Position numbers and translations under genes: made by a program. Source: Fragum whitleyi (taxonomy: Eukaryota; Mollusca; Bivalvia; Cardiida; Cardiidae). From it: 64,000 bases of DNA. Of this stretch, positions 57,201 through 64,000 are shown piece by piece. Each line of letters opens with the position of its first letter. Position 1 is the first letter of the stretch. The stretch spans positions 7,902,186 through 7,966,185 of the forward strand of contig OX411552.1 of NCBI GenBank assembly GCA_948146395.1. Reading direction: 5' to 3'. The notes beneath the pieces are model-generated. The model searched no databases. It was given only the letters and a program-made list of their open reading frames with translations, and had not been told where the DNA came from.

Positions 57201-58667
57201 CGTTTTCTCAATCATAAAATCACAGGCACGTAAAAAGCAGGGATTAAACAGCAAAGGGTTAAGCAGCTTCAAAAGCCACGAAGAGCATCAATGTTATAAT
57301 GCTGATTGACAATAGAAACTTTAATTCAGTATCTGCTGACATGTTGTAAAGTGTAAACACTGATTTGACCGCAAATGCATAGGCTGATCAGAGTCTTGAC
57401 TTTGTAGATATATGACATTGATTGAAATGCCTTGAACTGGCTCATTTATGATAAAAAAAATTGTTTTCAAAGAAATGAAATTCTTATTAGTTATTTGTTC
57501 TCAAGGATTCATGATTATACATATCGAGAAATTTAATGAGATGATATGCACTTAGAGCATAAAAATAAATTTGAAAGGCAAAAGCCTGACTTTAAAAGTA
57601 AAAAAATGACATAAAAAAAGATTAGGACAAATTTACAGTCTGTTTTCAAAGGGGGTAACAGTTTGATGAGCAAAATTACACTCAAATCACAATTGTAAAG
57701 TCATAAACAACTATCAAAACATGTAGCCACTTGCAGCAAAAGCAAATTGTTGTACTACTCTCTTGAATGCTATTTTGTACAATGTGAAAAAAGCAATGAA
57801 GACATAATTATTTTTCTTCTGCAAAAAAGTTCTTTAGCAGGGAAAGACTTTAAACCCAAGGCCTATCAACCTTGAGTCCCAAACCCTTCGTAACTTTATA
57901 AACCTATTTATATATACACTACTCAAAAGTTCTAAGCAGCCACCCTACCTTTCTCCATTTTTGACACATTTTTCGCTTTCATTTTGAAATGTCAACTTTG
58001 TCTTTCTAAAGAGGGGCTATTCAGCCATCATCCTATCCGATTGTTTTGTAAAATCATGCATCAGTAAGTCCTAAAGACAGAATTAAATGCATGTACCCCC
58101 AAATTCAAAAGTCACAAAAAAGACAATTTTTAGAGAAATTTGAATTTTTCGACACATAAAAAACGCAAATCCTATCAACTTTTTGTACTGATATCAGTGG
58201 CACAACGTCTGAGGACTTCTTGAAATAATAAGAAATGCCACAACTTTGTACACAATCCTTATCCTAACAAGAAATGTCAAAAATACCCCACCCACCAATG
58301 TTAACTTTGAAATCGAGGGTACTCCTACAGTTGTTTATTTTTTAAACATTTCTTGTCAAATTATTTCACTGATTTTTCTGTTATTGACTTCATAAATGAT
58401 TTTGCTGCATTTTATAAGCAAAAAATGGGACTAAACCATGTGGCATTTGTAACATATGACCAAAAAGGCAAGTGGCCGCTTAGGAGTTTTGAGGAGTGTA
58501 TATAAGCTTACTATTTCAGTGACCCTAAGAGCTCCAGGTGCTGAGAAGAGATAGTCCTTATTGAACCCTTTCTTTTCTTCCACGCCCTCAGTAGTTGTTG
58601 TCGGCTCATACGGAGGTGGATCACCAAACTCATCCTCCAGTTCAACATTCTTCATCTGACCAGCCAT
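48067..58667 (-). CDS. four-exon MARVEL-domain (CMTM/plasmolipin-like) protein, whole coding span
   Basis: Spliced gene of 573 coding bases (190 residues plus stop) from exons 58667-58512, 57006-56845, 49485-49387 and 48222-48067. Every intron has GT..AG ends and phase 0. The product has a 52-residue cytosolic N-tail with an acidic stretch and a PPPY motif (residues 17-20). Four hydrophobic segments follow, at about residues 53-67, 72-94, 107-127 and 134-155, and then a basic/polar tail rich in K, E, Q and R. This is the topology and length of CKLF-like MARVEL proteins, which act in membrane apposition, vesicle traffic and surface-protein stability; that role is family knowledge, not shown here. 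The paralogue (CMTM4/6-like or plasmolipin-like) cannot be decided. A TTTCAG about 15 bases before the ATG suggests a spliced 5' UTR whose first exon lies beyond 58.7 kb. No frame break is seen. Confidence 0.85.
48233..48411 (-). mobile_element. SINE, antisense, at the exon 4 acceptor
   Basis: TTTAATTTGGGTTTTACGCC, then the antisense body (AGCACCTAACAATGG, CCTAGCCTCCAGCTGC). Its tail supplies the sequence directly upstream of the exon 4 acceptor. The tRNA head is missing. Confidence 0.75.
48745..48890 (-). mobile_element. decayed antisense SINE body
   Basis: CTTAACACCACTTTCAACAT at the tail side, then a diverged body (CTTGGTGTACC, CATGGCTTCC). Weak but in the expected order. Confidence 0.4.
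49215..49360. mobile_element. decayed AGGTTATAAAAC-family MITE
   Basis: Inner palindrome AACAAGTTGTTACTAATAGC...CTTATTAATATCATCTTTTA matches the two better copies; the TIRs have decayed. It ends about 20 bases from the exon 3 donor. Confidence 0.45.
49387..49485 (-). CDS. MARVEL gene exon 3: TM3
   Basis: 99 bases, codons 107-139, too short to stand out as an ORF. The acceptor is a T-run followed by TGCAG (ends 49486) and the donor is GTAAGT (49386-49381). It encodes ELIYLLLYTLKYFVATIISA, the third membrane segment, then AVHAKYM and the start of TM4. Phase 0 on both sides matches exons 2 and 4. A tandem-core element terminus starts about 27 bases upstream of the acceptor. Confidence 0.8.
49513..49600 (+). 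repeat. terminus of a tandem-core element
   Basis: ACAAGAGGCCCAAGAGGGCC hairpin then TGTATCGCTCCACTGG, the kind of end seen at 39507 and at 54480-54510. Truncated. Confidence 0.55.
49927..50400 (+). mobile_element. tandem-core (pearl-like) element, two units
   Basis: Opens AACAAGATGTGTTTGTGAAA...ATGCCCCCG. Two units of about 162 bp with TGACAGATGACCTTGACCTT follow, then GACGGACGGACAGACGGATG (50294-50338), and it closes AATATGCCCCCCGATCTATC and GATGCGGGGGCATA. Confidence 0.8.
50661..53640 (-). pseudogene. non-LTR retrotransposon (LINE), 5'-truncated
   Basis: In the MARVEL gene's intron 2, same strand. An endonuclease fragment comes first (53609-53409, SLIDHVFIT; then SSHRPICLRL at 53400). 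A linker with YLKPYWSTELRKHH follows. RT lies at 52680-51862 (GLDNICNEHLI, SYRAITLSS, FLDARQAFDRVWH, QGTRQGGVWSP, catalytic FADDMALL). The thumb/C-terminal part is 51861-51373 and 51383-50904, and a tail to TAA at 50661 has CSRC...HIITEC. Defects: frameshifts near 53410, 52870, 52670 and 51380; TGA at about 51865; TAA inside the terminal zinc motif near 50905. It looks Jockey/CR1-like, but clade is not settled. It joins the tandem array at 53640. Confidence 0.85.
53641..54512 (+). mobile_element. tandem-core (pearl-like) element, about 155-bp unit
   Basis: Five units with CCACGCCCAT and GGGCCAATCAAAATT (about 53667, 53829, 53983, 54133, 54285), then ACGCACGCACGGACGCACAC and a hairpin CTGGCCTTCGGCCAGTGGAG. 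The 5' end was replaced by, or abuts, the LINE. Confidence 0.8.
54532..54867. mobile_element. hAT-like MITE with 5-bp target duplication
   Basis: Ends CAGGGTTCAACACTAA and TTAGTGTCAACCACTG, with ATCAC on both sides (54527-54531, 54868-54872). It contains the GAAGAAATTGCTT hairpin core also found in the TTAA MITE. Confidence 0.75.
55003..55215. mobile_element. AGGTTATAAAAC MITE, copy 2
   Basis: TIR AGGTTATAAAACTTTTCTCA and GAGAAAAGTTGTATAACCT; inner palindrome TAATAACAACTTATTAATAT. Related to 29249-29476. Confidence 0.8.
55216..55855. other. no gene recognised (intron 2)
   Basis: AT-rich; 55560-55850 is a decayed repeat sharing GCAATACCTCTGGTTTTCTC-type words with 48960-49110. Confidence 0.45.
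55868..56131 (+). mobile_element. tRNA-headed SINE with 12-bp target duplication
   Basis: TCCAATAAACAG at 55856-55867 and 56132-56143. The head is shortened (GCGCGTCAGACTG, GGGTTCAATTCCC), the body is as in the 31359 copy, and the tail is (CAAT)n. Lies in intron 2 of the MARVEL gene, antisense to it. Confidence 0.85.
56144..56539. other. no gene recognised (intron 2)
   Basis: AT-rich sequence; 56455-56540 resembles 35790-35880. Confidence 0.45.
56540..56828. mobile_element. ATATCTAACTTGGTTG hairpin MITE, copy 2
   Basis: Matches 41850-42140. Its hairpin end lies about 10-15 bases from the donor of MARVEL exon 2, so the first bases of intron 2 are followed at once by the element. Confidence 0.75.
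56845..57006 (-). CDS. MARVEL gene exon 2: TM1 and TM2
   Basis: Codons 53-106, 162 bases, between acceptor TTACAG (57012-57007) and donor GTAAGT (56844-56839). It encodes a hydrophobic segment beginning ALGFIAFICVVAA, a short loop with GYGGSG, and a second long hydrophobic segment ending in the FRIYTRLPGFWYLY region typical of MARVEL TM2. A TTAA-flanked MITE (57034-57258) lies just upstream of the acceptor and a second MITE (about 56540-56828) just downstream of the donor. Confidence 0.85.
57030..57262. mobile_element. TTAA-flanked MITE (piggyBac type), copy D
   Basis: Element 57034-57258, TTAA at 57030-57033 and 57259-57262. Lies 27 bases upstream of MARVEL exon 2 in intron 1. Confidence 0.85.
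57263..57910. other. no gene recognised (intron 1)
   Basis: AT-rich intron sequence. Confidence 0.5.
57911..58504. mobile_element. TIR element abutting MARVEL exon 1 donor
   Basis: Left TATATACACTACTCAAAAGT, right GGAGTTTTGAGGAGTGTATA; the repeats extend about 32 bp (to GCAGCCAC/GTGGCCGC). About 590 bp, no transposase frame. The TATA-rich edges fit a TA target. Related to the element at 15827. Confidence 0.75.
58512..58667 (-). CDS. MARVEL gene exon 1: N-terminal tail
   Basis: Codons 1-52, ATG at 58667-58665. The open frame runs on past the donor GTAAGC (58511-58506) into non-homologous sequence, so the exon ends after an ATA codon at 58512. It encodes the acidic, proline-rich cytosolic tail (DPPPYEP) and the start of the MARVEL domain (GALRVTEI). 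Only six intronic bases separate the exon from the terminal inverted repeat of a TA-flanked element (57911-58504). Confidence 0.85.
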
Positions 58668-59096
58668 GATCAGGGTTTACAACTGAAAGAATTTAACCCT
58701 TATCCTGCTGGATTTTGTTTAAAATAAAATGTCAATTTTGGGTTGATTATAACCAAGGTTTTTCATACAGTAATTCATATCAAGAAAACAGAAATACTAT
58801 TGGCTGTGACCAGACTGCACATCTATACTGGCTGATCTTAGTCTATCCTATCTGGAAAAGCTTTGTGTACAAAGCACTTCAAGGCCTGTTTGTCACAAGA
58901 AAAATACATAAATTGTTTGAGTCAAATAACAGGCTGTTTTCCCTAGAATCTCTGACCTTTTGTAGATCTGATTTTCCAGATTGAAATTCTTGAAGTATAT
59001 TCAGTAATCACCCACTTATTGAGAGCACTTGCTTTAGGTTTATTGTAATGAGATTACCATTTACACAGTGCCAGACGGGCTTGGATTTGATTTAAT
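58668..59096. other. 5' flank or 5' UTR intron of the MARVEL gene
   Basis: A TTCTTTCAG at about 58691-58683 (minus) is a candidate acceptor for a 5' UTR exon. TTAACCCTTATCCTGCTG at 58694 is one end of the 32201-type MITE. No upstream exon identified. Confidence 0.45.
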
Positions 59097-59383
59097 CTAT
59101 CTATCTATCTTTGTATACTGCTTCACACCCTTGCGGGTAACTTTGGGCAGCTGCACGTCTGTGCCAAATTAAAAGAAATAAGAAAAGTTAAGGAATAAAA
59201 GGTGATAATGATAAATGATTGATTATTTGGTTAAAAGAAGGGTGATTAGATAGAATGATGAAAACATAGAGGCAGCTCTTACTCTTAGGGCTTTTGGTGT
59301 AAGACGGTGCTGACAGCAGACCTGAACTGGTTTAGGTCGGCTGCCATCACAACATCTGGTGGCAGTGCATTCCACTGGACAAT
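59097..59383 (-). pseudogene. LINE RT C-terminus and 3' tail, downstream part
   Basis: Minus-strand frame from 59383: QWNALPPDVVMAADLNQF, then RSAVSTVLHQKP and stop, the usual end of Jockey/CR1-like ORF2 in invertebrates. The 3' flank ends in a GATAGATAGA microsatellite (about 59097-59115), typical of such LINEs. The upstream part of the same ORF is at 62584-62935. Confidence 0.8.
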
Positions 59384-60411
59384 CAGGGCTCGTGTTAGGA
59401 TCTGAAATTGAGGGGTCAATGACCCCCTGACCCAAGTTTTTGGGGGTCAAACCAAATTTTTGGGGGTCAAGACTTGCTTTAAGGGAGTCTAAGTTTGGCT
59501 AAGGAAACTCAATCAGCCGTCTGCATGTTCACCTGGGTCCTTTTTAAAACGTACACATTTCAACACCCCTATTATAGGGATCTTTGCTTAATTTTTCAGG
59601 AGTGTTTTAGCTTAACTGGTAAAACAAGTTAAACAACAAATTGCAATAACTCTAACTACCTTGCAGGGTTTTCATTAGCATCCAAAAGCCAAGAGTCAAT
59701 GACCCTTGAGTCAAAATTTCCAAGAGTCAAAATGAAAATCTCATGCATCAAACTGTGACCGAATCATGCGTCTACCCCCCCCCCCCCCCAAAAAAAAAAA
59801 TTAAAATAAAATAAAAAAAAATTAAAATAAAATAAGTTTCAAATTTATAAAAAATGGGGAAAAATCTTTTTATTTGTATTGAAACAGATTAAATTAGGTA
59901 CAGGTCATTTAGCAAAAGGTGTCTGAAAATAAACAATAAATGATTTATCACCATCAGTTCACCACAATTTCCAGTCATCAAATAATTACTAAATAGGTTA
60001 GTTTCATACCAAATGCTTGTTTTTTCGTAAGTACAGTGAAATGGAAAGAGTTTTGAAGTTGCAATTGCTAGGAAAAGGTTCTGAAGATTTTTAATTTTTC
60101 GCTAAAAGCAATTGAGTCCAACCACGAAAACCCATGCCAAATCACAACAAATCCTTCTCTTGATGTTTACTGGCTTACTTTTCAGATACTTTTCGAATTA
60201 TAGTGAAATTATTCAATAATGGGTTGATTTTAGTGTGAACAAAAGTAAAGCAAGGGGGTTTTAACTGATTTTCACAGGTGTCAAAAGACTGTCAATTATG
60301 ATCGCCGATGCATATCCGATCACCGGAGTGTGTTAATTGCCAATCAAGCTAGGTGTTATAGGACCACCAATTAACTATTTTCCAATAATATGACACCCTT
60401 CTTTTGAATGT

Positions 60412-61793
60412 CGGACAAAATCCCCTTAGGACAAAATCCCCTCGGTCATTTTTTGCATAGGCGGACAAAATCCCCTCGGTGGAATTACTAGGGCGGACAA
60501 AATCCCCTCGGTAGAATTTAATGGGCGGACAAAATCCCCTCAATGAAATGTCTAGGGCGGACAAAATCCCCTCGGTAGAATTATTAGGGCGGACAAAATC
60601 CCCTCAGTAGAATTACTAGGGCGGACAAAATCCCCTCGGTAGGTAGGTAGAGTCGCCGAGAGAATCAATTTATTGATACACGGCAATTAAACTAATCAAC
60701 TTCGGTTATTAAAAATTTTTTAACAAAGTATTCTATGATACGTAAAATAAAGTGATTTGTGACCAGAGTGTGTGTGTATTTCCGTTTATTTATCGTCGCT
60801 ACCGTAGCACATGCCCATATGAGCGACGCCCCCAGAAGACGGTTAGTTGTTACGGGGGATAGTGCAAGGATACATGACGAAACTACTGCTGAGATCCACC
60901 ATGGTTCTTTTACGTGCTCGGTGTAAAGCACCGTCTCACGGGGCCTCGGTAAAACGTCTCATCCGAAAGACAATTAGTTTTTGTTAGTGTGTCAGCCCGG
61001 GTTTGAACCCACGACGTCGAACTTCAAATGGTTTTGAAGTCCGGTGCTCTACCAACTGAGCTAATCGGGCTGACAAGTGTGTGACCAGATACATACTAAC
61101 CTCAATATATATGAATTAGAAATCACAGTTTGATAACTCAACTAACTTTTAATTAATATTTCAGTCGGGTGCCGCTAATAAAGTGCATATTTGAGTGCAC
61201 AAACAACAAATTTAAATAGTATTAATTTCATTATACCCTCCTATAATTAATCGTGTGCCGCCAATCAAATAAATATTTGTGTGCTTTAATAACCAATTAC
61301 TTTAATTAGTTGACCGGTCTTTAATTGCGGTAAGCTTCAGATTTCTAGAGGTGTAAAAAACATACCAAGACAAAAATGAATCTGTGTTAATTGTGTCTTA
61401 GTCTTCACATATTTCTGGATTTCTAGAGGTGTAAAAAACAAACGAAGACAAAAATGAATATGTGTTTATTGTGTCTTAGTCTACACATATCAAATAATAC
61501 AATTTTAATAAATTACAAGCAATTCTGAAACAGCACAATACAATACATTGGACATTCAAACTGGACCGAGGGGATTTTGTCCGCCCTAGTAATTCTACTG
61601 AGGGGATTTTGTCCGCCCTAGTAATTCTATCGAGGGGATTTTGTCCGCCCTAGACATTTCATTGAGGGGATTTTGTCCGCCGTAGTAATTCTATCGAGGG
61701 GATTTTGTCCGCCCTAACAATTCCACCGAGGGGATTTTGTCCGCCTATGCAGAAAATGACCGAGGGGATTTTGTCCTAAGGGGATTTTGTCCG
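60412..61793. mobile_element. long-TIR element made of tandem subrepeats
   Basis: Both ends are arrays of a roughly 32-bp unit (GGACAAAATCCCCTCGGTAG...), about seven units each in opposite orientation: 60412-60645 and 61563-61793. The outermost unit pair mirrors precisely (GGACAAAATCCCCTTAGG). The interior is AT-rich with duplicated TTTCTAGAGGTGTAAAAAAC. No transposase frame. Target duplication not resolved. A SINE sits inside. Confidence 0.8.
60768..61079 (-). mobile_element. second SINE family, tRNA-headed, with 10-bp target duplication
   Basis: Minus strand: the head ATTAGCTCAGTTGGTAGAGC and B box GGGTTCAAACCC are followed by a body with GACGTTTTACCGAGGCCCCG on the same strand. TGTGACCAGA on both sides (60758-60767, 61080-61089). 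The body differs from the other SINEs in the window, so it is a separate family. Not a tRNA gene: it has a long body and an odd anticodon arm. Confidence 0.85.
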
Positions 61794-62583
61794 GTTACCG
61801 ACGCACAGCTTCTATTTTTGAAGAGTCAAAATGACGCAACAGCTCAAATTTCCAAGAGTCAAAAATGCATCATTTTCGATTTCTGCGCGTCAAAACCCGG
61901 GGTCCCGGGTCAAACGAAAACCCTGCCTTGCTGGTTTGAAACCAATTCTGGCCAAGTACAAGTGTTCGCCAACCTTCCCGTTTCACAATTAAGGCGGAAA
62001 GGAAACCTGTCTAATTTACAATTTAGTATCACCAGGTAATAACAACTAACTAATATCTTTTGACACTTTAACTCACATAGATCATGCTGAATAATGTAAG
62101 ATGTTTTGCTGTCGTCCATGGATTATTACAGCATTAACTCAATTCAATCATCTTTAAAAAAAAAGTCAATTTACCACTATCATCAATTCCTATCAGAAAA
62201 CGCGATTCTCTCATGCATAAAATTTGACACACAACTTCACAGGGAAATAACTCTGCCCACAACATCTATGGATAATCAATTCCAATTGGCTGTTCACAGA
62301 ATATAACACAGTGCCTACCGCTTCAGTGTACCCGACTTCAAATATGACCATTATAGATTTTCTCACACGTCAGTTAATTCCAAAAAAATGCAGTGTTTAT
62401 AAAGCGTTTCATGCAAGCTAAACGTTTATACAGCTGTTTAACACAAGAGGCATTGTTACATTCTAATCATTACCCAAGTTTTTAGCAGGTCAAAAGGGAC
62501 ACGTTTTGTTAGGGGTCAAAAAGGGGTACTTCAGAAAACCTGTGCGTCATGACCCAGGTTAAAGGGTCAAACACAAACCCAAG

Positions 62584-62935
62584 ACAATAGCGATACGAAA
62601 GATTGAATATTTGTACAAGTGGTCCCCGGTGTGAATCTGTCTGAAGCTGACAGGGTGGCCATGTCTAGATGTACAGGTGTTGTTACATATATACATTGAC
62701 ATGGGAACAGCTACCAGGTCGTGAACAATGCGGTAAAACATGCACAGCCTGGCACCTGCTCCAGTGTTCTCCTCCCTAATTTATCAAGCATTGAAGTGAC
62801 GTATGAGTGCCTGGAGTAAACACACAGGGTCCAACGTGCTGCTCGACATTGCACCATCTCGACTTTGTCGATGTTAGACCTCGTGTGTCTGTGAGGATCC
62901 CAGCCACTGCCAGCTTACTCAATGGGGGACAAACA
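62584..62935 (-). pseudogene. LINE RT C-terminus, upstream part
   Basis: Minus frames with KVEMVQCRAARWTLCVYSRH, then VTSMLDKLGRRTLEQ and, after a frame slip, FYRIVHDLVAVPMSMYI and PVSFRQIHTG, the conserved C-terminal region of Jockey/CR1-like ORF2. 5'-truncated near 62935. It joins the 59097-59383 part in frame if the outer insertion and one ACAAT are ignored. Confidence 0.8.
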
Positions 62936-63600
62936 ATGGTCTCGTTTTTTAAGTCAAGTTCCAAGTACACAAAGGAAGAAAATGATTGTATCATATAATA
63001 AATGAGAAAAAGCCTAAATCTTACTTAAAATGGCAGAAATGAGAATTTGGATTTTAACTAATGTCTAGGAAACTTCTATATCCGGATATATTCTATCCGA
63101 AAGTTGTGACAGTTTGTTTTTTTGTATTTGATTATGAATTCGTGACCTGGTTGATTTAAAAGGTACATGCTTAAGATAAACAAAATTGATATTTTATCAC
63201 TAAAATGAGGTTTAATTGTGGAAAATGTTTGCCGCGGTAATACATACCAGAAATGAAACTGAAAGTGTCTGTTAAAAATCAAGTTCTCACACAAAATTGA
63301 ATTGCTTGTTTTAGAATTGTTTGTAATTCCAGAATATAAACTAATCGAACAGCTTTTATGGTGTCAAAGGATTTTACTGACCCGACATTTGCAAGCTGTA
63401 GTTACGGCGTTGAGGTTGCACACCATCAAATTTTTATTTTGTTTCATGATTGTGACGATACAAATTTGAAGATATAAAGATTTTGATATCTGAGGGGAGC
63501 GAAACCAGCGACCCACTATCGCTGATAATTCGTTTTTTCGATTTGAATTGGAACAAATCATGCCAACCAAATTTATATACTTAAGCCTTTACCACGAAGC
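62936..63600. other. no gene recognised
   Basis: AT-rich; minus frames of about 70 codons (63294, 63570) have no motif. Confidence 0.5.
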
Positions 63601-63700
63601 CCCCGCCATAGAGAAGTGGTTAGAGCGTCGGACTCTCTCCTAAAAGGGCCTTGGCATTATCCCCCACGGCGGCAATTATCCCAGTTTCCGACTTTTTTGT
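63601..63700 (+). mobile_element. tRNA-like SINE head, decayed
   Basis: CCGCCATAGAGAAGTGGTTAGAGCGTCGG (A-box-like, shown as positions 63603-63631) and a decayed B box before CACGGCGGCAATTATCCC. The following body is not clearly that of the other SINEs. Confidence 0.4.
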
Positions 63701-64000
63701 CACACCAATTAGCCAAGTTGAACTGAATCTGCAGGGCGTAGGCCCTATTCGAAAATACACACCCAGGTAGACTGCGATAAAAGTCCATCTACAAATCGAT
63801 AGCCCAGCGCGAAACAGTTGTAACTGCCCATGTAACGAACCGAGCGCATAGATATGCAGACGTGAGAATCCTCAACCCTGAATGGGTCGACCGCCTGTCT
63901 ATACGGCAGGATGTAGGCCGGCTAATCATTCAACCATATATCTCCGGACAGTTACCTCATTTGCATATCCACTGCAAGTTATCTCTTTTTAAATCGTGAC
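63701..64000. other. no gene recognised
   Basis: GAAACAGTTGTAACTGCCCA at about 63807 is one arm of the CAGTTGTAAC hairpin repeat. The rest is unassigned. Confidence 0.4.

Larger units (their letters stand above)
59664..61925. mobile_element. inner hAT-like element with 5-bp target duplication
   Basis: Ends CAGGGTTTTCATTAG and CAAACGAAAACCCTG, CCTTG on both sides (59659-59663, 61926-61930). Subterminal AAGAGTCAAAAT words near both ends. A poly-C/poly-A tract lies at 59776-59800. Interrupted by the long-TIR element. Confidence 0.8.
59384..62583. mobile_element. outer hAT-like element splitting the LINE
   Basis: Left end CAGGGCTCGTGTTAGGAT, right end GGGTCAAACACAAACCCAAG (decayed TIR). ACAAT stands on both sides (59379-59383, 62584-62588). 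GGGGGTCAA words near both ends. No transposase frame. The interior is split by the next element. Confidence 0.7.

Overview
The window is eukaryotic, AT-rich, gene-poor and packed with repeats. Several signs point to a bivalve mollusc. There are tRNA-headed SINEs with (CAAT)n-type tails, and many tandem-core elements that end in an (ACGG)n-like microsatellite and a short hairpin, the architecture described for bivalve 'pearl' elements. There are also DIRS-like, BEL/Pao and non-LTR retrotransposon remnants. The species cannot be fixed from the sequence alone.

One host gene can be assembled with confidence, and it had to be read across introns. On the minus strand, four coding exons (58667-58512, 57006-56845, 49485-49387, 48222-48067) join in phase 0. 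They encode a 190-residue four-pass MARVEL-domain protein of the CMTM/plasmolipin type, with a PPPY motif in its N-terminal tail. Six of its splice sites have a transposable element within about 30 bp.

Layout: 0-7 kb holds a pearl-like array at the edge, a TatD-like relic, another tandem array and an SGNH-hydrolase-like relic. 7.0-12.0 kb and 25.8-28.1 kb are paralogous segments carrying BEN-domain, RecQ-like helicase and transposase-like relics. The first segment has four extra insertions, each with its empty site visible in the second. 12.4-18 kb holds an Ikaros/hunchback-like zinc-finger relic, a 23-bp minisatellite inside a MITE, a mariner-like element and a PD-(D/E)XK nuclease-like ORF. 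19-23 kb is a DIRS-like retrotransposon (gag, RT, RNase H, tyrosine recombinase) broken by a SINE, and 24.1-24.8 kb is a second SGNH relic. 28.4-30.4 kb is a BEL/Pao remnant with two MITEs in it. 31-47.6 kb has no recognisable gene, only SINEs, MITEs, foldbacks and three large tandem-core elements. 48-58.7 kb is the MARVEL gene, with a non-LTR element in its second intron. 59.1-62.9 kb is a five-level nest: a LINE split by a hAT-like element, split by another, split by a long-TIR element, split by a SINE. Target-site duplications support three of the four insertions.

The genes do not form a pathway. What the window records best is transposition history: paired empty and filled sites, target duplications and nesting orders that can be read directly.
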